Assembly: GCA_039619475.1 (NCBI GenBank)
Contig: CM077115.1
Coordinates: 34,671,083-34,735,082, forward strand
DNA from: Icerya purchasi
Taxonomy: Eukaryota > Arthropoda > Insecta > Hemiptera > Monophlebidae
DNA length: 64,000 nucleotides
Direction: 5' to 3'
The notes beneath the pieces are model-generated. The model did not search any database and was not told the DNA's origin. It saw only the letters and a list, made by a program, of their open reading frames with translations. Both the position numbers and the translations under genes were made by a program. Positions within the stretch are counted from its first letter, which is position 1. The number at the start of each line of letters is the position of its first letter. Below are positions 10,480-22,624 of the stretch, piece by piece.

Positions 10480-13400
10480 AAACTCGACCATTTTGGCCAC
10501 ACAAGGGGCTCTGTCCTTGACCCCTTTTGCTTACATTTTCTCTTTCTCTTCTATACTTTGTATAAAATTATCAAAATTTACGTAATTTTTACCGGCATCA
10601 ACACATTTTTGTGTTACAAAATCTAATGGGTGCATGATTAAAAATGACGTTTTCATTTAACATTTAACTTTCGTTATATAGAATTAAGACTTTTTTTTTC
10701 TAATGGGGCCCGGCTTAAAAATTAATTACGTTGTAATTTATAATATATATATAGTATAATTTTGATAATCGTACGGCCAACAATTTAAAACTTAGTTTAA
10801 TATAAACACAAGAGTTATTACGAAATTAATACGTGTCGCGTGTTAAATTCATTTTTAATCAATTCTAATATATCGATTGTTTAAATTATTACGTGTATAA
10901 TTATTTCATTAATAATGTAAGAAAGTTTTGAATATTTATACAATCTGATATTAAAAAATGTTAATTTCAATAAAAAAAAAAAGGAAATCATTAACTTTTT
11001 AAAGCAAACCAACTGAAAACGAAATTGCTGAATGCATAACAGACATTGCTGTCAGTAACCAATTTTTTCATTTAAATAACGCAAATGTGAAAAATAAAAA
11101 CAACACGCTTAACCGGGGGGGGGGGGCAACTTCTCAGAGAAACAGATTTGTAAATTTCAAAAAATTTGATATACTGTCTGAAAAAAAAAAAACAAAAACA
11201 TTTCATGTGAGATTTTTTACGTATGAAATAGCGCACTAAACGGTTTGTCAAGCTAACGGAAATTATTTAAAGGCGCGTTTCTTCGTTAATGTTAACGGAC
11301 GAAAGGTTTTCGCCTACTAAAAATTCAATTCAAAATGAACTGGCCCACAATAAAATGTATATGTCAGTTGGCGGAGCCAGATCGTCTATAATACCGATCG
11401 TATACCTTATCAATAGTTCGGGCAAGTCCGTCTGGTGCTTTAGCGCACTTAATGAAACAACAAGGCACGTACTATAGCGGAAATAGCCTCTTAAAATAAA
11501 GCATATCGAAAGAGGAGAGTTAAAAATTTAAATGAAAATTACATTCGGTTCACGCACGCGGTGAGAGGAGGGTCTTCTAAACGACAGATATTTCCATAAA
11601 CTCATTCGCACGAGAGTGATAAGATGCGCCTGTTCCACATCGGGACCGCCGCGAATACAGAGGGAAACTGTTTTCTTACACGTTAAAATCAAAATCCGGT
11701 CTTCTCGGCAACCAGCAAAAATCTTACCGACCTTGTCCTCGAAAGAGCGCTTAACCCGGACGACTGAGCTAAAACCAGAAGTGCCCTAATCAAACGGTCA
11801 TTGAAAAATCGATTGTCGACGAATCATCTTTGGAATTACGATCGATTCATCAACTTAAAAAAAAAAAAAACCATCAAAAAAAGAAGAATCAGTTGTTCAA
11901 AATGAGTACAACGCACGCCTTGCAGCGTCTCGAAAACACCAACACAGACACACGAATACGGCTATGATGTGTTAACATTAAGAAAAATTCCTAGTCCGAA
12001 TAACACGAGACTTCTTTTCCCGTTGCACGGTAATCAACGTTCGCTTGTGCAATATTGGAGATAACGCAACGACGTATTTCCCAAATGCGCGAACACATAT
12101 ACGCGACTACGGAAAATTCCGAGAAAAACGAAGAAGTGCGATCACTCTTAACCTTATCCGAACAATATAATAAATCAATAGAATATTAGAAGTTCGCTCA
12201 AACAGGTTTCCTAGCGCGAGTGGAACGGCGTTCGACAGAGACTGAGCAATCCGCAGAAACATCTGGACATGTTCGGCCGATTATGCGCAAATACATAAAC
12301 CCTGGATCACGGATGTGTGATCAAGTCGTCAAATCGGTCTTACTAACACGCTCACACGAATGCGAACTGGCGCTGCTGATCAATACCTACATGTACATCG
12401 ATAGTTCCGTCGGATGCAAAATTTCAAAAAGCGAATAAACCGAAAAAATAATAAAAAAGAAATTTAAGTAGCGCAGAATATGTGACTAGTAAAATTATAA
12501 ATTCGATTTTTGCAATTCCTTTACGACCAGCGTACCAGTTGTTCAAAGCAGTTGCAAAATTCGTTTCTCCTCCACATTAGTCCGTGTATAATGATGAAAC
12601 ACGATGGTTCGCGTGAAGATCCTGCTGTCGCAATAATACTGTTTATTATCCTCCGGGTTAACTAATTGCGCACCGGCCATTTTCATCCATAACGCGAAGA
12701 AACACGTTAATGATGAAAATATACCGTTGAAAATCGTTTTATTGGTAAAACGTGGGGCAGAATCGCATAAACTTATATACACATACGTGCCGATCTCTGT
12801 CGGGGGTTGTAACGATACTGATTATTCTCATGAAAAATAGGATACTGCAAGCAAACAAAATTTATCATTGCGTTTACAATGTGAGCTGCTTGCAGAAAAT
12901 TTGAAAGGTCTTTGAGGATAATTGTCGTCACTTGACCTCTTTCTATGAAAAAATAAAATTTAACGACAGATTATTTTTCTTTATTTGATTTACGTTGCTA
13001 ATTAAAATGCTCTTTATAAATTTTAGCGAAAATTATGAAAGCCATTTTAGATTACGGGAGTTATTAAAAAACTCTACGCTTGCACTACTCATACCGCGTT
13101 ATAATGAAAAATCGATAATTATTATTCGAGAGTGAGAAAAAATTGAAAACCGCGATTGTTTTTATACACGGTAATTTTTCCTTCTTTTTTTGTTCATATA
13201 TTCAGGGGTGTTATTTTTTCGGCGACATTAGAATTGAACATCGTTGATTACTTGGACCGACGGTTGAAAAAGGTCTAGTAATCTAAACACACGAATTCCG
13301 CACCGGAAGTTTGCAGATATAAAATACTAAAAAAAAAAAAAAAGCGAACGAAAACGGCACTCGGACCATGATATTTGTTGAACACAGAGGTTCCAAAACG

Positions 13401-15127
13401 GATGGCTGCTTCATCGTACTACATTTTTAATGTTCGATAGTTTTCAAAATTTATCCTATCGTATTTTTAAAATGATACTGAAAATCTACCAACGAAAAAT
13501 ACTACGACACCTATTTATGTATTAAACATATTTCCCGTATAACAACGGGTTTATTAAAAAATATTTGAGAATAGACTAGGTTAATTTTTGAAATACATAT
13601 AATTGTTTAAACTTCCAGTTTCATTTTTCGTTTACGAAAGAAATATTATATACTTTTGATAAATAACTGTGATACATATTTATGTTCTCATTTATAATCA
13701 TTAAAAATTCATTCTGGCTTTTGCTATTTGCCAGTTAGCCTTTCACTAATTTAACATACTCCTAATTTTCCATTTCCTTTATGATCTTTTATCTTTCCAG
13801 TTTCAAAAGAATTATATTTGTGATCAAACGTGTGTTTTACCTCTTGACACAGCGACACATATTCAATTTTTCTTTATTTAAAAATTACTATTATTAATAA
13901 TGATACATTTCGCTTTCATATATACTATTAATGTTAATTCCGTATTACCATTAATGTTAAGCAATTATCGACTGTTTTATTACAGGGATGAATTTTTTCC
14001 GGAACAACGCAGTTGGAATTCTACAAAGCCGCTGTAAAATAACAATTCTTAAACACATCCTTTTATTTTCTATGATTAGAAGTGGAGCAGTTAAAAACAG
14101 TCGAATTACTATGATGTACCATTGCAAGCCGGATGATAATTTTTTATGTTTGGAAAAATGATGACGGTTACGCATTTAAATTTGAAGTTATGTGCAAAAA
14201 TAGTATTAAAATGCTCTTTCAGAAAATGCATAATGTTCGAACAACAGCTCTTCTAACCCTTGAGCGCTAAAAAATCGCGCCGCAAAAAGTTAAGTAATAT
14301 AACGAATTTAAAATTACCTAAAAATCACTTCAAAATGTATAACCCGCCAACCGATATTCCTGAAATATAAAATATACAACAAACTTGCTTTGCATCGCAA
14401 TAAACATTTCCAATAACCATTTTATTTAAACCCTATTTGGGTCCAAAAACAGCAAACGAATTTAGTTTTCGTAAATATATAAATAGGGATAATACTTTGG
14501 AAAAAAAAATATAGCGATATTTTAGCTTAAAAATTTAAATTACCGGAGGCTACTGGAAAAGTTCAAAGAAATATTTTTTTCCCGGGCGTGCTATGTATTA
14601 ATGGAAAACACTCTAAATGAACCCAGATTTCAGTTTCTCAAAAAAAAACTTTTAGAATTTTCGACAAGCTTAAAAAAACTTAAAAAAAAAAAGATTTCCT
14701 TAGCGACAACGTAAAATTGTGTAAATAATATACAATCATTACTATGTCGATAAATGAACAGAAAAATAAAATTAACCCATCAGATTTTTTATTAACATAT
14801 AATAAATAAAAATGTGAATTAAATTTAACCTAATAAATAAATATGAACATTATCATAAAATTTAAAATAAAACTATTGATAGACTATTACGGCGTAGATT
14901 CCCTATACAACTGCTTTATAGAAACAACATTTCGCGAAATGCAACCTATCCATTTCTCCAGTTTGCAATTAGACTAATTTCCTGGTTATAAATTCATGTT
15001 TTTGTATATTTTTATGTTTTGTTGGAATTATCCCTTGCCGAAAACTATTTATTTTAATATACTTGTCAGTTTGTACTAATTGTAAATTTTTATGTGTCGT
15101 CATTTAAAATTTAAATAGGATACTGTG
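8555..15127. other. AT-rich stretch without a recognisable gene
   Basis: No frame matches a known protein. It contains poly(A) at about 8881-8900, a (TA)n tract at 10455-10479, a short GC-rich island at about 10355-10410 and a poly(G) run near 11116-11127. The somewhat less AT-rich part at 11200-12450 has short open frames only, with no splice-bounded exon that I can recognise. Confidence 0.55.
10455..10479. repeat. (TA)n microsatellite
   Basis: Perfect alternating A and T of about 25 bases. Confidence 0.9.
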
Positions 15128-15138
15128 TACTATAGTAC
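15128..15138. repeat. Target-site duplication TACTATAGTAC (left)
   Basis: Exact 11-base match to 17309-17319. With the preceding G it reads GTACTATAGTAC, a perfect palindrome, so part of the match could reflect target symmetry, but the placement exactly at both ends of the LINE supports a duplication. Confidence 0.85.
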
Positions 15139-17308
15139 GTCGTCGTCGTCGCAGCTCTTGGAACAAGAGATCGCGTGCAACTCATATGATCCTATTTCTG
15201 GCATCCGTCACTGTTTTCTGAAATGTTTTGCTAATCAGATTTGATGTTACCATTTCCAGTCTTCTTCTCCCTCTGTAGGGTTTTCCTTGTATTTTTCCCT
15301 GTGCTGCCAACATGTAGATTCCGTTTTTTCGTATCTCATGAGCCATATATTTTGCTTTCCTTTTCTGGATGCTCTCGACTATTACAGGTTTTCCTTCTTC
15401 TACTCTGGTTAAAACAATTTTATTACTGACGAAGTCTGTCCAGGGAATTTTTAACAGTCTGCGATAACACCACATTTCAAAAGAATTTATTCTTTTTTTA
15501 CTATATGCACTCATAATCCATGTTTCGCATGCATACTGTAGTATTGACCATACGTAACAGCGCATTATCCTTTTTTTGAGTTTTAAACTTAATCTGGAAT
15601 CCTTTAGTGCGTGACTCAGGTTGTTGAATGCCTGTTTCGCCATTCCAATTCTTGATTTGATTTCTTTGTCATCTCTGCCATCATTAGTGATGAGGCTACC
15701 TAGATATCTAAATTCAGTTAAGTTTTCTATCTCCTCTCCGTCTAAATAAATATGTACATCCCTGTTTTTAGTTCTGGTAAATTTAATGATTTTTGTTTTT
15801 TTTGTATTAATCTTCATTCCATATCTTAAACCGATTTTATTTATTTTGTTTACCATTTTTTGTAGTTGTTTTTCTGTTTCTGCCAGTAAAACTTTATCAT
15901 CCGCATAACTAATTTCGTTTATACGTTGTCCATTTATTTTCACTCCCATTTTCCCTATATTTGCAGCTTGCTTAATCTCTTCTGCATATATATTAAATAA
16001 TCTGGGTGAGAGTGGACATCCTTGTCGTACACCTCTTTTAATATTGCTTTTCTTATCCGAGAATTCCGCATTTATCTTGATTTTTGCACTTTGTTCCCAA
16101 TACAGATGTTTAATAAGCTGGAGGTCTGAATTATCGATATTATATTTTTGCAGTATTGTTATAAGCTGTTCATGATTAACTCGGTCAAACGCCTTTTCAT
16201 AGTCTACAAAGCATGCATAAACCTCCCTGTTTGCGTTCAAGGTTCTTTGTATTATTATCCTAAGTAGGGCTATTGCATCTCTGGTTCCTCTTCTTGGGAC
16301 AAAACCAAACTGCGTATCGCCTAAATTGTCATCTAGTTTTCGCTCTATTCTGCTATTTATAATTGATAGAAGCAGCTTCAGCGAATGACTCATTAGTGCT
16401 ATTGTTCTATATTCGGAACACGTTTGCGAGCTACTCTTTTTTGGAATCGGTATAAAATTTATGCTTTTAAAATCCTCTGGCAGTGCGCCTTCTTTGTAAA
16501 TTTTATTAAATATCTGTAAAAGTTGTTCCTTCTCATGCTGCGTTATGTATTTTATCACATCAACCGCTAGAAGATCATCTCCGACTGCTTTGTTATTTCT
16601 GGCTTTATGAATAGCATTCTCTAATTCCCACATTTCAATAATTGGCGCTTCTTCCTTCGTTGTTTTATTGTTCTGTTCGAATCGCATATCATCTTTATAC
16701 AGTTCTTGTATATAATTCAGCCATGTTTCTTCTTTTTCTTCCTTAGTTATACAATATTCTCCGAACTTATTTCGTATACAGTTTATGTTGTTTTTTCTCT
16801 TTTTATGTACTTTCATCATTTCTTTAATTTTCGTATGCATTTCTCGCATGTTATGCTTTGAATCTAATTTTTCGATTTCCTCGCATTTTTCTTTGTACCA
16901 GTTACTCTTTGCCTCTGTGCATTTTTTCACGATGTCTTTATTTAATTTTTTATATTCTAAACTTCTTCTATCTCTTACTTCTCTTCTTTCCTCTATCAGA
17001 TTTATAATCTCTTGCGTAATCCAAGGTTTGTGTTTTTTCCTTCCTCTTTTTGGTACTGTGTTTCTGGCGGCTTTAAGGACCTTTTGTTTCCATGTACACC
17101 ACATGTTTTCTACATTTTTTCCTACATTATTTCCATCTATCGTTTCCTTCCCTATTCTGTCTAACTCTGCCTGAAACTTTCCTCGGATATCATCTATTTT
17201 CAGTTTATTATAATCTAGCCACTGTAACTGTAATTGTTTTTCATTCTTTTTGCATTTCTTCAGTATTATTTTGCATTTAGCGACTAGTAAAGTATGGTCC
17301 GTATTGGA
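15139..17308 (-). mobile_element. RTE-like LINE retrotransposon, 5'-truncated, young
   Basis: A non-LTR retrotransposon copy on the minus strand bounded by the 11-bp duplication TACTATAGTAC at 15128-15138 and 17309-17319. The 3' end (left side) has an untranslated tail of only about 43 bp that finishes in a short (GAC)n run on the element strand (GTC repeats at 15139-15151) instead of poly(A). A very short 3' UTR with a microsatellite tail is typical of the RTE clade. The 5' end is cut within the endonuclease, just before its last catalytic motif. The coding frame has no stop and the duplication has no mismatch, so this is the most recent insertion I can see here. Confidence 0.9.
15182..17308 (-). 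CDS. RTE-like LINE reverse transcriptase (partial, lacks most of the endonuclease)
   Basis: The protein copies LINE RNA into DNA at the target site (target-primed reverse transcription). The frame is open from the truncation point at 17308 to a TGA at 15182-15184, about 708 codons; the Met at 17104 is internal and not a true start. The first codons give S-N-T-D-H, the final catalytic box of the apurinic-type endonuclease, so the rest of that domain is lost. Counting from Met 17104: a basic, charged linker at residues 1-150, then the RT core at about 210-480 with DYEKAFD (301-307), RGVRQGCPLSP (357-367) and the catalytic YADD (400-403). A C-terminal region follows with FEMWCYRRLLKIPWTD (543-558), a motif shared with BovB/RTE elements. 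All visible RT motifs are intact. There is no sign of a promoter; expression would depend on the host locus. Confidence 0.9.
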   Translation of the reverse strand, partial: SNTDHTLLVAKCKIILKKCKKNEKQLQLQWLDYNKLKIDDIRGKFQAELDRIGKETIDGNNVGKNVENMWCTWKQKVLKAARNTVPKRGRKKHKPWITQEIINLIEERREVRDRRSLEYKKLNKDIVKKCTEAKSNWYKEKCEEIEKLDSKHNMREMHTKIKEMMKVHKKRKNNINCIRNKFGEYCITKEEKEETWLNYIQELYKDDMRFEQNNKTTKEEAPIIEMWELENAIHKARNNKAVGDDLLAVDVIKYITQHEKEQLLQIFNKIYKEGALPEDFKSINFIPIPKKSSSQTCSEYRTIALMSHSLKLLLSIINSRIERKLDDNLGDTQFGFVPRRGTRDAIALLRIIIQRTLNANREVYACFVDYEKAFDRVNHEQLITILQKYNIDNSDLQLIKHLYWEQSAKIKINAEFSDKKSNIKRGVRQGCPLSPRLFNIYAEEIKQAANIGKMGVKINGQRINEISYADDKVLLAETEKQLQKMVNKINKIGLRYGMKINTKKTKIIKFTRTKNRDVHIYLDGEEIENLTEFRYLGSLITNDGRDDKEIKSRIGMAKQAFNNLSHALKDSRLSLKLKKRIMRCYVWSILQYACETWIMSAYSKKRINSFEMWCYRRLLKIPWTDFVSNKIVLTRVEEGKPVIVESIQKRKAKYMAHEIRKNGIYMLAAQGKIQGKPYRGRRRLEMVTSNLISKTFQKTVTDARNRII

Positions 17309-17319
17309 TACTATAGTAC
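17309..17319. repeat. Target-site duplication TACTATAGTAC (right)
   Basis: Exact 11-base match to 15128-15138 at the truncated 5' end of the LINE. Confidence 0.85.
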
Positions 17320-17982
17320 ATTAAATGACAAAATTCCGATTTTTAACAAATTTACTTTTAATTCAAATGACAATTTATAACTGAGATCGAACACTGATTA
17401 ATCGGTAAGATAAAATCAGAACTGAAATTTTCCCGAAACTTGCTTCCCTCAAACTGTAAATAACTCTATATTAAAATAATAGATGCCTCTCTAATTGATC
17501 GAACTCGAAAATTTTACATGTTCACATTTGTACTTTTTTTTTTTTTGAAATTTAATCAGCTGATAGGAAAGTATTTTGTATTAATCGAAAATACAAACTT
17601 CATGAAACATAATATACCGTACGCTGAAAATTCTACATATTCAGTTAAAAATTATTGTAATTTACACATTATTTTATATAATATTCATGCTAAAAATTAT
17701 TCTATTTTATGCAACATTCCTTAAATGTGTATGTTCCCTAAAGGTTGGTTAAAAATATTTAGAAAAAGAATCGCACTGCTAACGGTATAATAGCCTATTT
17801 TTCGCAAACCCTTAAGGAGGTTTTTTTTAAAAACAAGTAAAATGTAGTTCGGTTATTCCAAATAGCAAACGTTCCCCATCGGTATGATAACGCATTTTGG
17901 AAGTAACTGAAAGAGCGACTTCTACTTATTTTATTGCTTCGTCGATTTTATAAAATCAAAGTATTTTTTTTTTTTTACAGCA

Positions 17983-18105
17983 GTGCGGAATTCGAGTTCT
18001 CAGCGGGTGGGCTATTTCGGACGGTGCGCAATTCGAGTCCGACTTCCCGCTGCGTTAAGGGTTGGTGCGGAATTCGTGTGTCCCCATTTTTTCATCGTCG
18101 ACGTA
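17983..18105 (+). repeat. Three spaced copies of a GTGCGGAATTCG motif, 41-bp period
   Basis: GTGCGGAATTCGAGT, GTGCGCAATTCGAGT and GTGCGGAATTCGTGT begin at 17983, 18024 and 18065, exactly 41 bases apart. The rest of each unit is diverged. The third motif (GGTGCGGAATTCGTGTG) also occurs exactly, on the opposite strand, at about 13288-13304, so it is part of a dispersed repeat. Confidence 0.6.
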
Positions 18106-18413
18106 TTTTCATACATAAAGGGGAAAAAAATTGGCTTTTGCTTTTGAACTTATCAAAAAATATTGCAAAGGTTTTATAAATCTCGGACATGAAAAAATGA
18201 TGGCACTTTGAAATTAAATATAACAATGAGCCAGTCAAATAGATGATACTGCACAGTGTAGTTGTAACTGATTTTCACAGCAAAGATTTTCACACTGAAT
18301 ATTGGTGACGAAATAAAGGAGTTTTTTCAAAAAAAAAGAACTAAATATTTCTTTCTTCTTCAAAGGACGGGTTTTTTGTTGTTTTTTTTTGTTTTTTTTT
18401 TTTTTTTTTTTTT

Positions 18414-18439
18414 TGGTCTGACAACAAGCCATTTAGCCA
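18414..18439 (-). repeat. Short A-box plus poly(A) unit, copy 2
   Basis: On the minus strand TGGCTAAATGG (18429-18439) fits TRGCNNANNGG and is followed by CTTGTTGTCAGACC and a long poly(A) (plus-strand T run ending about 18415). It has the same order as copies at 4830, 35304 and 55621. Confidence 0.4.
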
Positions 18440-20333
18440 CTAACGAGTTGATGCAAAAATAAAATGCTAACTAAGGAAGATACGTAATATTCAGACTAAA
18501 ACGAGGAAGGTTTCGGACAAACATGGCCGTAAATGTTTAACATAACCTGCGGATGATTGAATGGAATCTTTAGAGGGGAAAAAAAATTAAAAAACTAGCC
18601 AGGACGAGGAGCATATCGTGAACAGTTGAACCCAAACTGAGCAGCAAAAATAGGGAACGGGAATCACAACCATCACCTACAATAAAGAACGGTTCTTGAA
18701 GAACGTTCTCGGTTCAAAACACGTTCTTAACCTTGACGAATAATAATGTTCGCGAAAAAATTTAGATATTCTTATCGTTCTAGGCTTTCATCACCCAATA
18801 ATGTGATTCTTGCAATGATGCAAATATACTCGTAATCGAATTATATTTGGATGCTGGATTATTATTCGTACTAATCGAATCGAAATATAATCGCTTCAGT
18901 GCATCATAATAACGTAAATGGTTAGAAATTCGAACTGCTCCTAAAATCGATCATTTAAAAAGCATGTTCTTTAATTTTGCTAAGCAATTTATTAATTTTC
19001 CAGTAAAATATTTTCAGTAACATTTAAATATTACCGGTATAACATTCGTCGTCCACCGTTTTTCCATTTAAATAAAGAAAAAAAGTAAATATGGCCATAT
19101 CGTTAATAATCCTATCGCACACCCGTTTAAATCGTAGGTGACAGAAAATAGCAGCTGCCAACTAATAAATCATTAATATTTATGTAAAAGTTCTTAACCA
19201 TTCTATGCTTTCCCTGGGAATGATTAAGTTTAATAAAGGAAAATCACTGAACCGATTTTTTCGACGAATCTTAATTTTCCTTCAGTCAAAAAATATAAAA
19301 TAATTTTTAGAAATGGTAATTATAAAAGATTACCGTTCGCGTGTGATGATCCCATATGGAAAGTAAAAGTAAAAGTGATAGAGAATAAGCTAGAAAAGAA
19401 CAAAATAAATATTGCTCGAGAAAGGTGTTCGAACGTTAAATTTTACGTCTAATGCGCATATGTCTTTTGTCGATGATATAACAGCATTCGGCTGCAAAGG
19501 CAGAAAGGAAATTTGGTAAAAATAAAATGTAAATTTACGAAACAAAAATAATTCGGCCGATTTAAAGATGTGACAAAGATTTCGAAAAGTCTATGTAATA
19601 TGTCTAAAATCTGCAAAATTTTAAATACGGATTATTTTTTAACGGGAAATTAATCTTCGGATGAGCGGAAAATTTAGAAAATTAAAGTGAATGTTAAAAC
19701 ACCTGAAACTATGCAAAAACTGTTCGTAAAATTTAAAAATAATAATTTAGAGAAAAAAAAATAACCGCTCTCATTTTATAATATAAGTTAATTAAAAAAC
19801 AGACGCACTAGTTGTTTTGCTACGTAGTTTACTGAAAAATTTAACGAGATTCACTAATTTCATTATTTATTTTTTATTTTTTTTTTTTAGTACTTAGTAT
19901 GTCGTTTACAATATAGAGGTGTACAATAAGAAATATTTGCCGTTCATTACTTTTTTTTTACCTCATTTCGTTGGCTCATCACCCACAGTTTTCGTTCTTA
20001 TAGTTTTCCTAATATATTGAGAACAAAGATTTTACCGAAACTCTTTTCGATACTTTATCTCGAAGAACGAACGATTAGCGAACTAACCACCGTTAATATA
20101 TATGCATGAAAAAAGATCAGTTACCAGAGCTCACTGACTGAAAATAAGACAAATTTAGTAATGATCGGAGAAACAGTGACTCCTCCGTAGCGTTTTATTG
20201 TGTGAAAAATGTCAAAAATGGTGTACTCTTCTTCTTCAACAACTTCACTCGGCTCAAATCTGGCCAAAGGCGATTTTTTTAATGTTTTCTTTTTTTAATT
20301 ATCTTTTTAATCGGAATTACTGATATTCACACG

Positions 20334-20367
<34 letters not shown>

Positions 20368-20901
20368 CTAATCGAAAATACTTAAGTAGCGATACAATTG
20401 TAACCTTAAAACAAAAACTCCGTTTCGGGATTTTTCCCGACGGCTGCTGAGACGGCAAAAATATAGAATATTTTTCTTATTTTTAACTACTTTAATGATA
20501 TAATCATTTGAAATTAGTTTTTAAAAAGGCAAAAAGAAACATTAAAAAAAAAATTGCGGGTTCGGATTTTCTCTGAATGACACAATTTCACCTGGCTTGG
20601 AAAATGCGCGCAAATAAATTCCGAAAAAAATCGTACTCATACGGCAATAATTACTGTTAGACACGTCGATTAGATGTATTTTATTTGTCGCATATTAATA
20701 ATGGAAATCAATCTGGGAATTTCCGAATGTGTGTTCAATTTCAACTCGGACAATGTTGCACATTCACGATAATGTTAATTCAACGATCCCAGGCAAGTGT
20801 ACTCAATTTATTTCGCTTAATCAACACTCCTCCGGCTGATGATTCGGAGTCCGCTTTCAATTTTTCAGAAAAAAGGGAAATTGAACAAACGCTTAACCAG
20901 A

Positions 20902-20902
20902 A

Positions 20903-20933
<31 letters not shown>

Positions 20934-20942
20934 TTTATTTTT
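20902..20942. repeat. (ATT)n and (ATTT)n microsatellite
   Basis: Five or so ATT units pass directly into six or so ATTT units. Confidence 0.9.
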
Positions 20943-22565
20943 TATCGATACTGCTGTCGCCAACAAAGTCGATAATTATTTGTTTTTGTTTTTTTTTTAA
21001 ATGTAAAAAACGGTTTTCGGTCATTATCGAAATAGGTCACGGCTCTTGTGACATGGCGCGTAGAAGGCTGTTGTTGTTTAATTATTTTCCGTTAAAAACC
21101 CAACGTAGCTTTTCAAAAACGTATGCGTTATCTTCATTTTTCGAGTAATCAACGTCGAGTTTCACCAGCACACCGTGCAAATAAACTCTCTTTTATTATT
21201 ATTCGGACGATAAAGGTGCTCGTAAGAATCCCGCCAATTAACTCATTCTGTTCCTTGCATTGTTGCTTCACGACCAGCACCTGTCGACCGCGGAAAAAAA
21301 GTGACCACAGGACTTTTCTTACGAAACGAAAATAAATATCGCAACTTTTACACGATCAAATCTATTTTAATCTCGCAAATAATTTGCTCGGTACATAATT
21401 AAATCTCGGTAAAATTTCAAAGTGTGTGTATTTGTATGTTACAATCCGGGAAAAACAACGAAGCAGCGAATATTCATTACAAATCGTATAAATAATTATT
21501 AGTGTTCCGTATTACTCGTAAGAGTCATTTTTCGAAATTTTAAAGAAAATGTGATTCAAGTTAAAACACGCACATTTATTTTAAAAAAAATTTGAACTGC
21601 AAAACACGAAACGAAACAGACCTACTGGGAGAAGAATCTTAAAGTAAATAACTTCCCGATTATATACACATTATGTGTCTTAAAGTGTTTTTTAATTTGC
21701 GTTACATGATATCATTCAATCAATCATTAGCTTATAAACAATTCTTTTTATTTTTTCTTATTTTTAAAGAAGAGCGCATGGTAGAATTTTCAATTGTTTA
21801 ATAATCTGCGTGATTAACGGCTGAGTTAACTTTTTTTTCTTTCACATTTTCTTAAATCGCTCAAACTTTCTATTACCGAATGACAGAAGCCAGAAGCAAA
21901 CGGGAGCAACTTCTATTTGCCGAAACATACTCCTGTCACTAATTTCTATCAACAGTCCTCCACACGAAGATCTTTTATTTTGGATTATTTTTATTAACAT
22001 ATCCTTCCGTATTCGAAAACATGACTATAAAGTAAATGTTTCGATTTTCGGGGCGATTAAAATAAGTTACATTCTTCGGAAATCAGAAATGAAATTTTTC
22101 TTCCAGGTGTAAAAAGAGAGACAAATCTGTTACAGGCATGAATTTAAGAAGAAAAAAAGAGAGAAAAAAAATCAATAGCAAGCGTATAAAATAAGTATAC
22201 AGCAGCAGGATAGATGCGCGTATGTTCGGGACAGTCTGAAACAGCGTAAAACCAGACATTTGGTATATAATACTGATCAAAACGCAGGTAGAGATTTAGA
22301 AAGTTATATAGTTATAATTAAAAAAAAAAAAACAAAAAAAAACAGTCCTACATATATGACAAAATTACGAGTGCACAATAATAGAAACAAAAAAAATATA
22401 TTATATCTCGTAATACAAACGATATTTATCAGAACTAGTGATAACGATTTAATATGTATGATCAATCATCTTTATAAGTTGGGGAAAAAAAGAAAAAGTT
22501 TTTGCATAAAAATATTAATAAATATTTCTATTTAATATATACTCATTGTTTATTTTATTATATAT

Positions 22566-22624
22566 GAAGTGAATTAAACACACCAATAAAAATAATTAAA
22601 TAATTGGTGTGTTTAATTTACTTA
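22566..22624. repeat. Inverted repeat (hairpin)
   Basis: AATTAAACACACCAAT in the left arm is the exact complement of ATTGGTGTGTTTAATT in the right arm; with flanking bases the arms reach 22 bp with two mismatches, around a 15-base AT-rich loop. The function is unknown. It could be a tiny foldback remnant; it does not follow a recognised gene. Confidence 0.7.

Noticed and set aside
15241..17280. Plus-strand frames opposite the LINE
   Set aside because: Antisense shadows of the reverse transcriptase frame.
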